From Incurvaria masculella (lineage: Eukaryota > Arthropoda > Insecta > Lepidoptera > Incurvariidae): a stretch of DNA of 64,000 nt. Shown here piece by piece: positions 43,001 through 54,764 of the stretch. The stretch spans positions 18,432,001 through 18,496,000 of the forward strand of contig OX335647.2 of NCBI GenBank assembly GCA_946894095.1. Direction: 5' to 3'. The notes beneath the pieces are model-generated. The model ran no database searches. It was not told the origin of the DNA and saw only the letters and a list, made by a program, of their open reading frames with translations. The translations under genes and the position numbers were made by a program. Position 1 is the stretch's first letter. Each line of letters starts with the position of its first letter.

Positions 43001-46000
43001 GGATCCGGATCTCGCGAGATCTCGTGTAATTTTTCGGGATCAATCCCGACGCATCATGTGACGAGATCCCGTTCAAGATTGACGGGATTGGGCGGCCACG
43101 AGCTTAGACAAATTGAGTCTACCATAAAAAAATAAATGGATTTATTCGAGTGTGGAGGAACAAGGGGGCGATTTTTGCAGTTTGCATATAATTGCTTCGC
43201 CACGCTGTTGCCAACCAGTTTTGAGTCGGAGAGGGCATTCTCAGCAGCAGGGTACATTGTAACGGACATTAGATGCCGTTTAGCAGATGACACTATTAAT
43301 ACCCTTTGTTTTTAGGGTTCCGTACCCAAAGGGTAAAAACGGAACCCTATTACTAAGCCTCCGCTGTCCGTCCGTCTGTCTGTCACAGGGCTGATCTCAG
43401 AAACCGTAATAGGGAGGCAGCTAAAATTTTCACAGAGTGTGTCTTTATTTTGCCGCTATAACAATAAATAGGTAAAATAAAAAAAATATATAATTAAAGG
43501 GGGGGTCCCATACAAAAAACGTGATTTTTTTGTGTTAAATCTTGTACGATGGTGCGGGGAACCCTTCGTGTGCGAGTCCGACTCGTACTTGGCCGGTTTT
43601 TAAGGAGTCATTTTCAAAATCACTCGTAGGTAACTACTTCCTAATTCCCTTGAAATATGCTTATTGTTTTGATTACCTAATTTACCTATGTTAATTTCCT
43701 TAAAACCTGATAATTATTAAGTTGGTAAGATTAAAGAATAAAGGTTTTTATTTTCTTTCGAGTAATATGTTATTTAAGTTAACCTCACTATCACAAACAA
43801 GCAGTAATAAGCTTTTTCAGTCATCGGAATTTAACATTCTTTTAAAACTAGACGGGATCCCGAAAATTCCGGGATCCCGCGGGATTGATATTTCCAATCC
43901 CGCGGGATCTCGAATTTGCAATCTCGAGTCGGGATTGCATTCCGGGCGCTTATAGAAAATCTCTGATCTTATCTTAAATCGCCGCTCAAATCTCTTAAGT
44001 ATTTTACTAGGGCGGTTAGAAACAAAACTGACGATTATTTTTCGTCGAACGATTGATACATTTCGTTTTCTATAAACCTCTTAAACATTGAGTTAATAAG
44101 TAAACAGTATACTAACTCTATGCCTCTAAACGAAAAAAATGTATAACTCACGCAAACACTGTATGGCTTCGGATATGTAATGCATTCTTCACCAGTGACG
44201 ACACAGAAGCCTCGATCTCCTGAGAGAAGCGGCCCCCGGTTTCTCTTGTCACCGTATATCAATTGCGCCAACTCAAACGCCGGGTCTATGGCAAAGTCGC
44301 CATCACTTTCCTTCAGCCCGCTATCAATTTGATTGACAAGCCTGAAAAAAAGGAATTGCTAGTAATTAGGTTTATCAGCAAGGTTAAAAGCTTAAGAAAA
44401 AGGTAACGGCTAAGTTAATGAAAATAAAACGAGCAAACATTACTTTTTGAGGAGCTTCATGTTTATGGCAAATCCTGAAGCGAAGTTAGGATATGTGAAG
44501 GTTTCTTTGTTGCTGAATTCTTCGAAGATGGAAAAATGATGAATTATAGTAGGCTCCACATCTATGAGTGGATATCCCATCCACATTGGGCCCTGAAAGA
44601 CAATATTGCGAGTTTATACATAGTACTTAGGGTATATTCAGAAATCAATGAAGGTGACTTTCAACTGTAACTTAACCTTTGATGATATTCTCGTAGCTAA
44701 GAGCGCTAAGCCTTTCTTATCAAGCAAGAGTATAATCCCTGCTCAGTTCATGCGACATTTTGTTTCTCTTTCTGAATCACGAATGCAAGATGGTTCATGG
44801 CACGGAATCATGTATAACTGTAGGTTCCGCTACTAAATAGTAGGTTTAAGCACGCCAAGATTGGCACCATCGAATTATGAACATAGACGTTTTCCATCCA
44901 TTTGAATGCAGGCTTGCTCATAAAAGGAAGGTCCTGGCATGGCACCTATTCTTCAAATTTATAATTTTGCAATGCTGTTCGAGAAACATGGCCCACGTAA
45001 CTAGCGAGCACTATCCGCCAAGCGCCGTCCGCACCGCGACGTGATCCGTAGGAGGATAGGGACCACGGAGGAGTGAGGTAGAGAGCAGGTGGTGTTAGCT
45101 CATATTACTAAGGAACGCAGCGTGACACTGCGCGTTCAAGCTCCGCCTTTTGTGCTAAATCCATCTACCGGAAGAACCGGTATTCGTTTACCAGCTATTC
45201 TGGAAGCTATTCTTAGTGGTTACAAGACTACAACTAGATGGTGCCTTTTGCTTTTTACTGTTAGTTTTTTCTATAAAAAAAAACCTTCGAAATTTAAATC
45301 TTTACCTTCGCGCGGATTCAAATAATTTTAATTTAAAATTGTCAAAAAAATTTGCATCATGAGATCAACATTTCTTTTTTTTTTTTTTTATTTATTTGGT
45401 CCACAAACAGAGTGATATGTTACACATGATACATTTAAAAAATCCCTTAAAAATAGTCAAACATATACTCCTAAGCAGTGAACACGACATGCATTATAAT
45501 AATATACAGAAAGTACACATATAAAAGGTTTAAACAAACTTACAATTAACTAAGAACAAAAACAAAATGAAAAAGAAAAAAAAGTATGTATGTTACAGTT
45601 AGAAGTAAATTCTTAAATAAATGTTGACAGTAGTCAATTACGAAAAGTCTAAAGAAAAATAAATATTCATAACATATTCAGGTGACTTTAATATGTTTAA
45701 TTTGGAACAGGGTGTCGGCGAAAATGTCACATCTGTCTCTCCATTCATTGCAAATAGAACACATCCTGTGAATAGGAGAGTGCTGACCAATATTACTGTA
45801 ACATAATACATAAAAAGGAATACATACCGTACAAATAAAATGATTGCGCGCCATCTATCGGCACGTAGCAATTATATATACTCAAATTATAAAATATGAG
45901 ATGTTTTACTGACAAATAAAACTAAATTCCACCTACAAACTTTAGATTATTTTGTCCTGTGTAATGTTTGCAACATTTTACACAAAATCTCATCGTGTAA

Positions 46001-47759
46001 TCGACTGTTCGCGGAAAATTGCGCCGTGGACCATAATATTGTCCCACAACCTAACACCGCCAGCGCCATGTCGCGAATCTCGTTAAGTCACGCCTTCTTA
46101 TCACATGGGCTGTGACGTAGAGACACACTTGGTGGACACAGAACCAGTTTGCTTAGACCATCTCCTCTCTATCTCACTCCTCCGTGATAGGGACTGACCG
46201 AATGGCTCGCGTCGGCAGCGGCGAGGGTGCTGGCGAGCGCAGCGTAGCGGACGGCCGTGTGCGGCTCGTGGAACACGAACCACGTAACCGGTGTTGCCAC
46301 TAGCGCCGCAGCAGGAGCACTATCCGCCAAGCACTATCAGCCAAGCGCCGTCCGCACCGCGACTTGTTCCGTAGGAAGATAGGGACAGACTGAATGGCTC
46401 GCGTCGGCAGCGGCGAGGGTGCTGGCGAGCGCAGCGTAGCGGACGGTCATGAGCGGCTCGAGGAACAAAATCCATGTGACCGGTTTCGCCACGTGCGCAG
46501 ACAGCAGCGGCCGCATCAGGGGCACTATCCGCCAAGCGCCGTTCGCACCGCGACGTGTTCCGTAGGAGGATAGGCACTGACCGAATGGCTCGTGTCGGCA
46601 GCGGCGAGGGTGCTGGCGAGCGCAGCGTAGCGGACGGTCATGAGCGGCTCGAGGAACAAAATCCATGTGACCGGTGTCGCCACGGGCGCAGACAGCAGCG
46701 GCCGCATCAGGGGCACTATCCGCCAAGCGCCGTTCGCACCGCGACGTGTTCCGTAGGAGGATAGGTACTAACCGAATGGCTCGCGTCGGCAGCGGCGAGG
46801 GTGCTGGCGAGCGCAGCGTAGCGGACGGTCATGAGCGGCTCGAGGAACAAAATCCATGTGACCGGTGTCGCCACGGGCGCAGACAGCAGCGGCCGCATCA
46901 GGGGCACTATCCGCCAAGCGCCGTTCGCACCGCGACGTGTTCCGTAGGAGGATAGGTACTAACCGAATGGCTCGCGTCGGCAGCAGCGAGGGTGCTGACG
47001 AGCGCAGCGTAGCGGACGGCCGTGTGCGGCTCGAGAAACACGAACCACGTAACCGGTGTCGCCACGTGCGCAGACAGCAGCGGCCGCAGCAGCGGCACTA
47101 TCCGCCAAGCGCCCTCCACACGGCGCCATCTTTCGCCGGTGATGTACACGGTGGGGCGTTGCTTTGAAAAACACATGTAATTATTGTACCATAACTTATA
47201 AGTATTTGTAAGACATTCTATAGTGACTATACATTTAAGTTTCACTGGTGGGCCCAAATCTGAATCTCTTGTTCAAAGTTGGCGCAGGCGCGGACGGGTT
47301 ATGGGCAAAGAGTTAAATTCTTCGGTTTTGGGCTATCAGTGTGAAAATGAGGGTTAGCTAATTATCCTACCAATGAATATTTGATAATAATAGAAAAACA
47401 CGAATGATTACGGTAAAAGAAGCCGTTATGAGGAAACCGATTAATTCGGTGGGGTATTCCGCCGTCGTTTTGAAAGTTTAAAACATCATTGGGGAAAATA
47501 AGTGACCCCGTCGTCCATAAAGCTTGACAGAGCTCTTCTGCTTCACAACATACGAGTACGTATACGTTATTTTCATCCATATTGTCACCTTGTTGACTGG
47601 TTGTGACCTTGATCTACGACATGGAAAAACGGTATACATAGTAGCAGACCTGTTCCACCTCCAACACCTGTCTCTCGATGTCAGCTTTGAGCGATGCAGC
47701 CACGCTGGAGTGATAGGACTCCGCCTGACTCACTATCACGAATACTATTTTCTTTGAAT
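39846..47759 (-). CDS. B3GLCT: Beta-1,3-glucosyltransferase (B3GLCT type), 8 exons seen
   Basis: The enzyme transfers glucose to O-linked fucose on thrombospondin type-1 repeats in the ER lumen, after POFUT2 (GT31, Fringe-like fold). Eight exons read on the minus strand join in phase (392 codons with stop). They carry FVIVSQAESYHS, YPLIDVEPTIIHHF, FFAVKTW, the DDD metal-binding motif (IFLADDDTIL), [37 protein letters not shown] and SFHKHW, in the same order as human B3GLCT. About 60 residues expected between the first two exons (the human WTILPLLP...WIFFCEE region) were not found. The signal-peptide exon is uncertain. The gene is convergent with the integrin gene. Confidence 0.9.
40005..40660. 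other. Last B3GLCT intron (GC-AG type)
   Basis: On the minus strand it runs from GCAAGT to TCGCAG. It is AT-rich, with a GC-rich patch at 40210-40290. Confidence 0.7.
40661..40830 (-). CDS. B3GLCT: B3GLCT exon with GC splice donor
   Basis: This 170-nt exon starts in phase 1 and ends in phase 0. It reads [29 protein letters not shown] and LTHSPLFHQ. The donor is CAG|GCAAGT, the usual context of a GC-AG intron. It is needed to join HQ to ARP exactly as in the human HQARP sequence. No GT donor nearby keeps the frame. Confidence 0.92.
41035..41144 (-). CDS. B3GLCT: B3GLCT exon
   Basis: This 110-nt exon starts in phase 2 and ends in phase 1, between TTCCAG and GTAAGC. It reads VKRLCELLSCLRGGDSPSVL, then [16 protein letters not shown]. 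It matches human ...[20 protein letters not shown]. Confidence 0.92.
41762..41915 (-). CDS. B3GLCT: B3GLCT exon: DDD metal/nucleotide-sugar motif
   Basis: This 154-nt exon starts in phase 1 and ends in phase 2, between TTTTGCAG and GTAAGC. It reads PSLPAVDVGLANTETGHCAK, then WIFLADDDTIL. The DDD triad is the catalytic metal site of Fringe-like GT31 enzymes and is intact. Confidence 0.95.
42524..42659 (-). CDS. B3GLCT: B3GLCT exon: start of catalytic Fringe-like domain
   Basis: This 136-nt exon starts in phase 0 and ends in phase 1, between GATATTCAG and GTAGGT. It reads GQPVPEDTIFFAVKTWSGFH, then VVKGTWGAHV and LQFFSDKE. FFAVKT and the following TW correspond to human IFVAVKT...VKQTW. Confidence 0.92.
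42970..43945 (+). mobile_element. hAT transposon remnant carrying a nested element
   Basis: The ends are inverted copies of GGAATGCAATCC plus palindromic CCCGCGGG blocks (42978-43025 and 43855-43945). The plus strand at about 43165-43317 encodes LLPTSFESERAFSAAGYIVT and RCRLADDTINTLCF, the C-terminal dimerisation region of hAT transposases. A GGCCAAGTGCGAGTC element interrupts it at 43311. The rest of the transposase is absent. It lies in a B3GLCT intron. Confidence 0.8.
43311..43601 (-). repeat. GGCCAAGTGCGAGTC element nested in the hAT remnant
   Basis: Full copy from TTTAGGGTTCCGTACCC to CTTGGCCGGTTTTT. The nesting shows it inserted after the hAT element. Confidence 0.88.
44152..44341 (-). 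CDS. B3GLCT: B3GLCT exon
   Basis: This 190-nt exon starts in phase 2 and ends in phase 0, between TTTTTTCAG and GTGAGT. It reads LVNQIDSGLKESDGDFAID, FELAQLIYGDK and CITYPKPYSVC. It links the pseudo-catalytic and catalytic halves and contains several cysteines. Confidence 0.88.
44444..44592 (-). CDS. B3GLCT: B3GLCT exon
   Basis: This 149-nt exon starts in phase 0 and ends in phase 2, between TCTTTCAG and GTAATG. It reads GPMWMGYPLIDVEPTIIHHF, then TYPNFASGFAINMKLLK. This corresponds to human WFLGKALHDEEATIIHHY...YPDFAAGWALS. Confidence 0.9.
44810..44950 (+). repeat. 5S-SINE body fragment
   Basis: Diverged copy: ACTGTAGGTTCCGC, GTTTTCCATCCATTTGAATG, GGTCCTGGCATGGCACCTA. Confidence 0.6.
45009..45090 (+). 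repeat. Isolated partial unit of the 191-bp satellite
   Basis: ACTATCCGCCAAGCGCCGTC and CCGTAGGAGGATAGGGACCA match the unit starts at 46341 onward. Its end (GGAGGAGTGAGGTAGAGAGCA) is inverted at about 46160-46186. Confidence 0.75.
46150..47130. repeat. 191-bp GC-rich tandem array
   Basis: CCAAGCGCC recurs at 46341, 46532, 46723, 46914 and 47105, always 191 bp apart. The units contain GACCGAATGGCTCGCGTCGG and GCGAGCGCAGCGTAGCGGAC. Middle units are nearly identical; edge units are more diverged. Because 191 is not a multiple of three and both strands stay open by composition, this is not a gene. It lies in the B3GLCT interval where an expected exon is missing. Confidence 0.9.
47650..47759 (-). 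CDS. B3GLCT: B3GLCT exon: start of first glycosyltransferase-like half
   Basis: This 110-nt exon starts in phase 1 and ends in phase 0, after a TTTGTTCGCAG acceptor. It reads (D)SKKIVFVIVSQAESYHSS then VAASLKADIERQVLEVEQ, matching the human segment FVIQSQSNSFHAKRA. The donor GTCTGC is weak, so the 3' limit is less sure than the reading frame. Confidence 0.75.
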
Positions 47760-49540
47760 CTGCGAACAAACATAAATGCTCATTAAAGTTTCACATAAAT
47801 CAATTTGTATACGTGTTTAAGACATATTTGTGTGTTAATTCAATACGGAATTACAATTATTATTATCTCATTAATTTAGGGTTATACAGCGATTTGTATG
47901 TGCTTTGCAGCTTTATGTAGTAAGCTGGTTTTGCACGCCGCTGAGCGTAGTTTTGCCAGGTGAGATGTATTTTGCTGTTCCAAGCTACCAATGCTTCCAC
48001 CCTCAGTGCATATACCACCATACTTCAACACAACTAACATAACCTAATCAAACTAAGATAACGATACCTACACAACTTTGTCTAGTCTATGAGATATGGA
48101 GTTTGATCAAATTATATTAAACAACATGTGTTACGATGTGGTTTTGACGATATGATACTGTTTCGCGTTTCTGTAACGGAAACCGTAAAGCTGCCTTTAC
48201 AAATCGATTCGGTAGGGCAATTTACTACGATCGCCATTTCCAATCCGAGCAGCACAGAAGTCCGAGTTGGAAGTTGGAACAGCTCGACAGCTTGCATGCT
48301 GGCACGTCATAACGGAGCGGACATGTAGCGCAGTTCTACCAGCGTAAGAAGTTCTTCCGTGAATAGGTCTCGAGTCTAATTAAAAAAATATATTATGCGT
48401 GGAGGCCGTGCGCGATAGAAATTACATCTACTATTTTTAACATCACTGCTTCTACCTCTCCCCGCCGTCGCCTATGCGTACTATATGTTATATCCCCTAT
48501 CTGTATGCCATCCCTTTCCCTATATTATAAAACGATAATATGACCCACTACATACACATATTTAATGCTATAATTGATCTACTGTAGCGACAGTGAAGCA
48601 AATAAAATAACAAGAATTAGAGAAATAAATTAGTAAAAATAAGTACTGTGTAAGCATGGTGCAAGGTTAAACCTCGGGTTAAACACAAAACCGTTTGCTA
48701 ACGAATGTTATTAGCAAAACGTTGGGAAAAATGCTAATTTAAGAGCGATGCCAGGACCTTGATAGACAGGCACGAACACATTGAATTGGTTGGAAAATAC
48801 GAATAAACTTTCATTGCCGCTTCTACTGTATTTAAGTAAATGCGACGTATTTGCTCGTTTTAAACAAAACAATGCCAAAAAGGAACACTTAATACCAAAT
48901 GGAATTAATATTTTTGAAGTATCCGTAGCGTATCCCAAAGAACACGTATTAATACGAAATTCAACCATGCACATTTTAGTAATTTAACATTTTATTTTAA
49001 AATTAAACTAAGTGGCTTGATGCATTGTCATTTCATTTGCCACATCAATATCAAACATCAGCCGCAGGCATCTACAATAAAAGGAAGCTATATGGGCATG
49101 TAACACAAAACATGTAAAAACATTTTTTTATTTAAATGCTGTCAAAAGAAGTCAATAAATTTGACCTTAAATCAAACCCATCAATTTGTAAAGGATTTAA
49201 GATTACGACAATAAAGATAACTTCTAATTAAGACCTACAGAGTAGAATCAAATTGCATCGTGCTGCCTTTAAACGGATCAGCCTGAAATATAAATTACAT
49301 ACTACATTACATATCAGCACAGGCCATTATTTAGACATGTAATTGTTAAAATAATTTAATAGATTTGATAAACATTTCACACGGTAAAAGAATGTTTCAC
49401 ACTAGAATATAGGTGGAGTTGATGACATTTGCAGCAAATCAATCGATTTAGGAGAGCCAGTTAACCGATGTTTACAGACTTATCCTTGTATGAGAATCCG
49501 GCGGAGTGGCTTAGGCCACACAGTCAAAATATCGCAGCGG
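47760..49540. other. No recognised gene
   Basis: If the gene starts near 58.5 kb this is its first intron. The segment 48120-48330 has a longer plus-strand frame without recognisable similarity. Otherwise AT-rich. Confidence 0.4.
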
Positions 49541-49544
49541 CATC

Positions 49545-49850
49545 GAATTAGGTGCCATGCCAGGGACTTCCCTTTATGATCACGGCTGCACTGAACAGGA
49601 TGAAAAACACGGACAATTTTTCATTACCGGTTCGAGCATCATTTCATCCAAAGCAATTGTCCCCTCCTATATTATGATCTATATTAATACCGAATCAGGG
49701 AACAACTCGCATTCGTGACGAAGTGCACTTATCCAACTCCGAAAGAGAAAGAATGAACGGGCATGAACGGGCGGGGAACAAACCCATAATCTCTAGCAAA
49801 GAAGGCAAGTCCCCGCGCCACTGCGCTATGAGTCACATAAACTTACAACC
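49545..49850 (-). repeat. SINE fragments (5S-SINE body and tRNA-like piece)
   Basis: GGTGCCATGCCAGGGACTTC ... CGGACAATTTTTCATTACCG is the inverted SINE body. 49690-49840 repeats the tRNA-like piece seen at 17770-17895 (GGCAAGTCCCCGCGCCACT). Confidence 0.7.
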
Positions 49851-49953
49851 GACCGATAAACCTGCATAGTTACAGTGGTTCCATGTTGACGGATAAGGTT
49901 AACCTCGGGTCCTTGTTCATTAGCACTAGTTAAATAAATTCGTCTATATAGAT

Positions 49954-50327
49954 TATTTTTTTTATGTAACTGGACATGGATAGCTAATAGCGAACTGACC
50001 GTATTAGCCTAACACACCACATGGGAACTAGGTGCCATGCCAGCACCTTCCTTATATTGCACGGCTACATTGAACTGGACGGAAAACACGGACAATTTTC
50101 ATTGCCGCTTCGACCATCGTTCATTCAATGCGATGGTACCAACCCGGGCGGGATTAACCATACCACCTAGTAAATTAAGAAGGGGACCTACAGTTTAACG
50201 TGGAATCCGAACCACGGCCAGCCTCAACGGTTAAAAATGGTCACCCATCCAGAACCTAACGGCGCTCAGAGGTGCTGCCCCAGCTTATCGATTCGCAGGG
50301 CGTCGCACACTGAGCTACTGAGGCTAC
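49954..50327 (-). repeat. 5S rRNA-derived SINE, full length
   Basis: On the minus strand the head reads GTAGCCTCAGTAGCTCAGTG ... GGTTCTGGATGGGTGACC (5S-like), followed by the body (CCGTGGTTCGGATTCCACG, GTCGAAGCGGCAATGAAAAT) and a tail ending in T/A-rich sequence at 49954. Confidence 0.8.
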
Positions 50328-53150
50328 ACAGGGCCTGCCTTCGCAATACGTTTCACCATATTCGCGTAAAAATAAAACTTCAAGTTTTTCACCGCACGGA
50401 ACGATTTCCGCTGGGACTAACCATTTAGCGAAAAGGTAAATTCGCGAGTTCCCAGATAGGAGACGTCGCCTGATGGAAATGCCCTGTCCTGAACTTCAAA
50501 CTGAATAATAATATATTGCCGTCTCGTGGGCAGGCGGGAAGCAAGTTGCGGGGGCGGGAGATGCAGCCATTTAGTGATTGCGATGCGCGTAGCACGCGGC
50601 TTTCAAATAATTAGAATATGCAGGTTAAATTGGCACATCGACCGACAAACTAGTTTTGTAGGTAAGTGGGGTCATTTTCAAGGTTTTGACATATTGTCAA
50701 ATGTCACGTGGTATTGAGATACGACTTTTTTATTTCTTTTTGAAAATGACCATTGCTTTAAGCCCTTATCATTCTTTTGTTTATTGTTTAATCGACACGA
50801 AATACAATTGATTGGCTTTAACGACGTGTCCTTGTTTTATGAAAATTATTATTTGATGAACTATATTTGTTTTAAATATTAATATTATTTGACTGATTTT
50901 GTGCTGATATATATTAATACAAATATACAAGGATTTAAGGCAATAAAGAAATAAAGGAAAACATATCTATGCTTGGTCTATTATGTATGTTTTTGTTTAT
51001 GTAATAAACTGTTTTACATATATTTTTCCAGCTGACTTTTGTAGACAACCCTCTTTTACATAACTCTTTGGGAGTATCAATAAATAGTGCACAATATCAA
51101 ATCTCAGGTTACTTTTCTTTTTGTTGCTACCTGTATATTTAGTCGTATTATCGGTTTGATTGGAAGATACTGACTTTAGGCAAGAACCCCGCTCTTGCAT
51201 GTACCTTTGTGTATGGAAGCAATAAATAATATTATTATTGTTATTATTATAAGAGGTCAACATATTTAAGAAATCCCATCAAACGGTGAAAACGTCCAAA
51301 AGGAAATTGAGGTCGTGTTAAATGATGTTTCCGTGTGGGCTCATCCTCCGCTGTGTATACTTTAGTGAACAGTGGGGTCGGTCGGACTAAGAAGGAAACC
51401 TCGCTAATGCACCTTCAATGTTCGGAGCTCAAATTAATTATCTCCAACAAGTTTTGGGTTCCTTATAATGGAGGCAAGATCCACTGAGGCGGAGATTAAT
51501 CAAATAACAAAAGCCGATTCTATGTAACGAGAAGGGAGGCGTGGCGTTTGGAGTGGCCGAACAGTTGAATTTAAAAATGGGAATTTGAAAGTTTATTTTT
51601 ACTCAGGATACAAACAAAATGTATAATGAAATAACATTAATTTATTAAATAACGACATCTAACTAAATAAGGAACATAACATTTCTTGTGTATGTGTATA
51701 CTACTTTTATCTTTCTGATAATTAAAAATAAGTAGCACGTTTTTTTTTTCTGTCATGTTTTTTTGTCTTTTCGAGTTGGATGGAAATATTTCGTCACGAA
51801 TGCGAGCGGTTCCATGGCTAGGAATTCATATAAGACAGCCGGATTGGTAAAATAACGTTGGGTGAAAGATAGTCGAAACTTTAAAAAAAATCTCTTATTC
51901 ATTCAAAATTCAAACCAAAAGTGTAAATTCCTATTACTATTAACTCACAACGTCGTCGTCTCCAGTACTATTTCGGTCATTATCCTTGATTAAATTTTTT
52001 CAAAAATATGAACGTTCACATAATGTGAAGGACAGATAAAATAGTGAAAAAAATATGAATAATATTTTGTTACTAATTTGAATTCAATTGGATAACAATA
52101 ATAATGTCTGACTCGGGCGCACCCAACTTTCCATACATTTGTAATGTGATTTTTAATGTGATGTATTCGGAATTTTACCTTTACTTTTGCTGTGACAGCT
52201 TGCTTCTTGCCAAATTTCATAACTATAGGTTAACGGGAAGTACTGGCATAATAGCCGTATTTTTTATCGCGTTACCTTTTTTTACCACGGGACCATAAAA
52301 ATAACCCCCTAAGAAATCAATAATAAACAGACTCCTAATAATTGGAAATGAACTTAAACTTAATTTAACCACACGTTCCTGAGAAAATGGGATATTGATA
52401 GACAGACAGATGGACAACGAAGTGTTCTTCTATAAGGGTTCAGTTTTTCCTTCTGAGGGACGCGACCCGTGAAAAAAAGTGTGGGGTCAACTTTCAATTT
52501 CTACAAAAAGTTTCAAATTCAACAAAAAAAACTTACTAGCACTAGAAAATTAAAACTTTTTATATACGCAGCAAAATGGCATCCAAAATTGTTGTTCCAA
52601 AAATCGTACACTTACTGGCAAGCGCACCAAATGTTCGACTACATCTATGAGCTTTCGAACTTTTTTGGGCGCTACGAAAACGATGCCGGCCGGAAAATAT
52701 ACACCTATCAAAAAATCCACATACGTGTTGACAATGTAGGGCTGGGATATAAACTCAAATGACACATTTACGGGCATATTTACTCCTGGGAGAGTCGAAA
52801 ATCCCGTATGTAACATATAAATATAATTTACACACAGTTTTATTATTTCCTCGCCACTAAAAGCCACTCGGTGCGCAGGTTTAATAAAGTGGAGTGCGCA
52901 CTAGACTTCAATTGAACCTAGTTATGGGTCATAAATCTAAGTACAAAGGTCGCGATATTGCTTTGTGCTTCCCACGCGCAAATCGCAAGTTTCTAAACGA
53001 AAGGATAAGAAATGTTTTTTCGAATGGATTATTTCAGAAAGGTCAGTTATTTTTAGGTTTGTTCACAACTGGTGAGACGGTGCCTTCCCAATGTTTTATG
53101 TAACTGGGCATAGATATAACATCCCCAGTCATTATATTAATTCAATCCAA
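50328..53150. other. No recognised gene
   Basis: It includes a probable LINE 3' end on the plus strand (GCAATAAATAATATTATTATTG, about 51221-51250) and a frame on each strand at 52469-52867 which looks like interspersed repeat sequence. No supported gene. Confidence 0.4.
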
Positions 53151-53151
53151 T

Positions 53152-53267
53152 TCATTTATTTAAACTTTTAGTTGTCAAAGTACACTAAGTTATGTCACAA
53201 ACTGATAGATCCGCGGAAACTTTACTGGTTTATACACTATTTCCGTCCACAGGAATGATATACACAA
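53152..53267 (+). repeat. Repeat flanking the TTAA MITE
   Basis: TTCATTTATTTAAAC ... CTACACTAAGTTATGTCA-type sequence, ...TGATAGATCCGCGG, ...ATACACAATT. The same sequence occurs at 63827-64000 at the window end. Confidence 0.7.
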
Positions 53268-53821
53268 TTAAGGTGGCCCAACCCGGCGGGACTAACTCAT
53301 TCGCGGGCACGGTACAAAACCGTGCTGTTGCGCTCTGGGACCTTCTCTGTTTCAAAGCAAAAGACAGGGTCCGTGATGAGAAAGATGCAACATGTCCACA
53401 AAAAGACAATGTGCATAGTGTATGATTTGGTAAGATTTACGAAAATTTTAATTACAAAACGACTTATAACTAAAAGTAAACCACGACCGCTGTAGTCAAA
53501 AATCTAACAAAAACCAAATAGATTTTAAATCTTGATTCAATAACCTATGTCTGATGACTAATTTCTTTAAGATGTTCTTACTTTATCATTGCGTAATTCA
53601 CCGCCAAAGTTATTGTATAAAACGCGCGAAAAATTCGAACTTTCGGACCTTATAATTATAGAAACCAAACACAATTTTACCATGCCAATGGTCATCAGAC
53701 ATCTAGGTAGTTCGATCAAATAAAGCAATTTTGAGCTAAATTTGGGATCTCTGACAATAAATATGGGCGTGATCTTCTTTCCCCGTTTGTATGGGGAGTT
53801 GAGCGGGATGGCCCACCTTAA
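53268..53821 (+). mobile_element. TTAA-flanked MITE, copy 1
   Basis: It is bounded by TTAA (53268 and 53818) with inverted ends AAGGTGGCCCAACCCG and CGGGATGGCCCACCTT. 554 bp, no coding potential. TTAA target duplication suggests mobilisation by a piggyBac-type transposase. Confidence 0.82.
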
Positions 53822-54764
53822 TTAGGTGTCATGCATTTTTTATTATTAATAATTTAGTCATTTTTTTCATTCCATTTCAACTAGCTGCGATACCCGCTTG
53901 GGACAATATCGGGATGATTGACTGCTTTTTTCCGGAAAAAGTAGGTAGATAACAAACATCGGATATTTTATTTTATATCGGATATCATATTTTTTTTCGT
54001 TGTTATAAGTGAGAAAAATAATAGTATTGCACAATTTTTGTTTCTAGTAAATTCGATTATTTTAAATGATCGTATTGGGTAGATATTTAAACTTATAATG
54101 TGTTTCAATGTCTTAAGAATTCAAATACTCTTTTGATTTCTTATATTTGTAGTATAACACTGAGAAAAAAAAAGATGACAACTAGGTATATCTCGGTTAA
54201 ATGTTATCTAGTTCTTTCTTCTGGGTACTTCAGCTAAAAAATCACTTGTCTACTCATTTAAATCATTTAGGATTTGTCACTATGTACCTGATATACATAG
54301 TTGAATTTGATAGCTAATTTTAACTAGAAACGTTTCAGTGACCGGTGCCAGGCTCTCGGGCTGTCCCTTTTTTCATCCGATTTTCGGTGACATGGTCTTG
54401 GTTTCATTCAACCATATTTTGTACTCAGTAAAGTTTCATCGGATATTACTTTGTCATAACACAAATGGCCGAAGCTGGAAAAGCCTCAGTACTTAGTGAT
54501 GGCACGCCGCAGGCTTTGTTTATGTTCCCCTGAAAGCAATCTCGTTCAGTCAATTGCAGCCGATGCAGAGCAATTTTCTTTTAACGACCACCCGCGCTGC
54601 CCTCCGCTTGTTTAAACTCGCCACTACTACTGCCGGCATTCGCTCCGTGTTCTGGTATTTTCTTAAGGGTGTGACAGAAACTGAAGCCCTAGCACACATA
54701 GAATTCTAAATTATTGAAATAGATAGAGCTCATATTAAATCATAATGATGCCAATTTTTTATAC
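53822..54764. other. Spacer between inverted MITEs
   Basis: AT-rich, no recognised gene. With the flanking MITEs it forms the loop of a potential long hairpin. Confidence 0.5.

Noticed and set aside
46320..47257. Long open frames on both strands in the 191-bp array
   Set aside because: They are repeats of a GC-rich unit whose length is not a multiple of three; the frames change register from unit to unit and match no protein.
47362..47580. Minus-strand frame next to the first B3GLCT exon as the missing B3GLCT segment
   Set aside because: It has none of the expected Trp/Phe/Cys-Glu motifs and no convincing splice sites in the right phase.
52469..52867. Overlapping frames of about 100 residues on both strands
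   Set aside because: Neither has a recognisable domain; the neighbourhood looks like interspersed repeat DNA.
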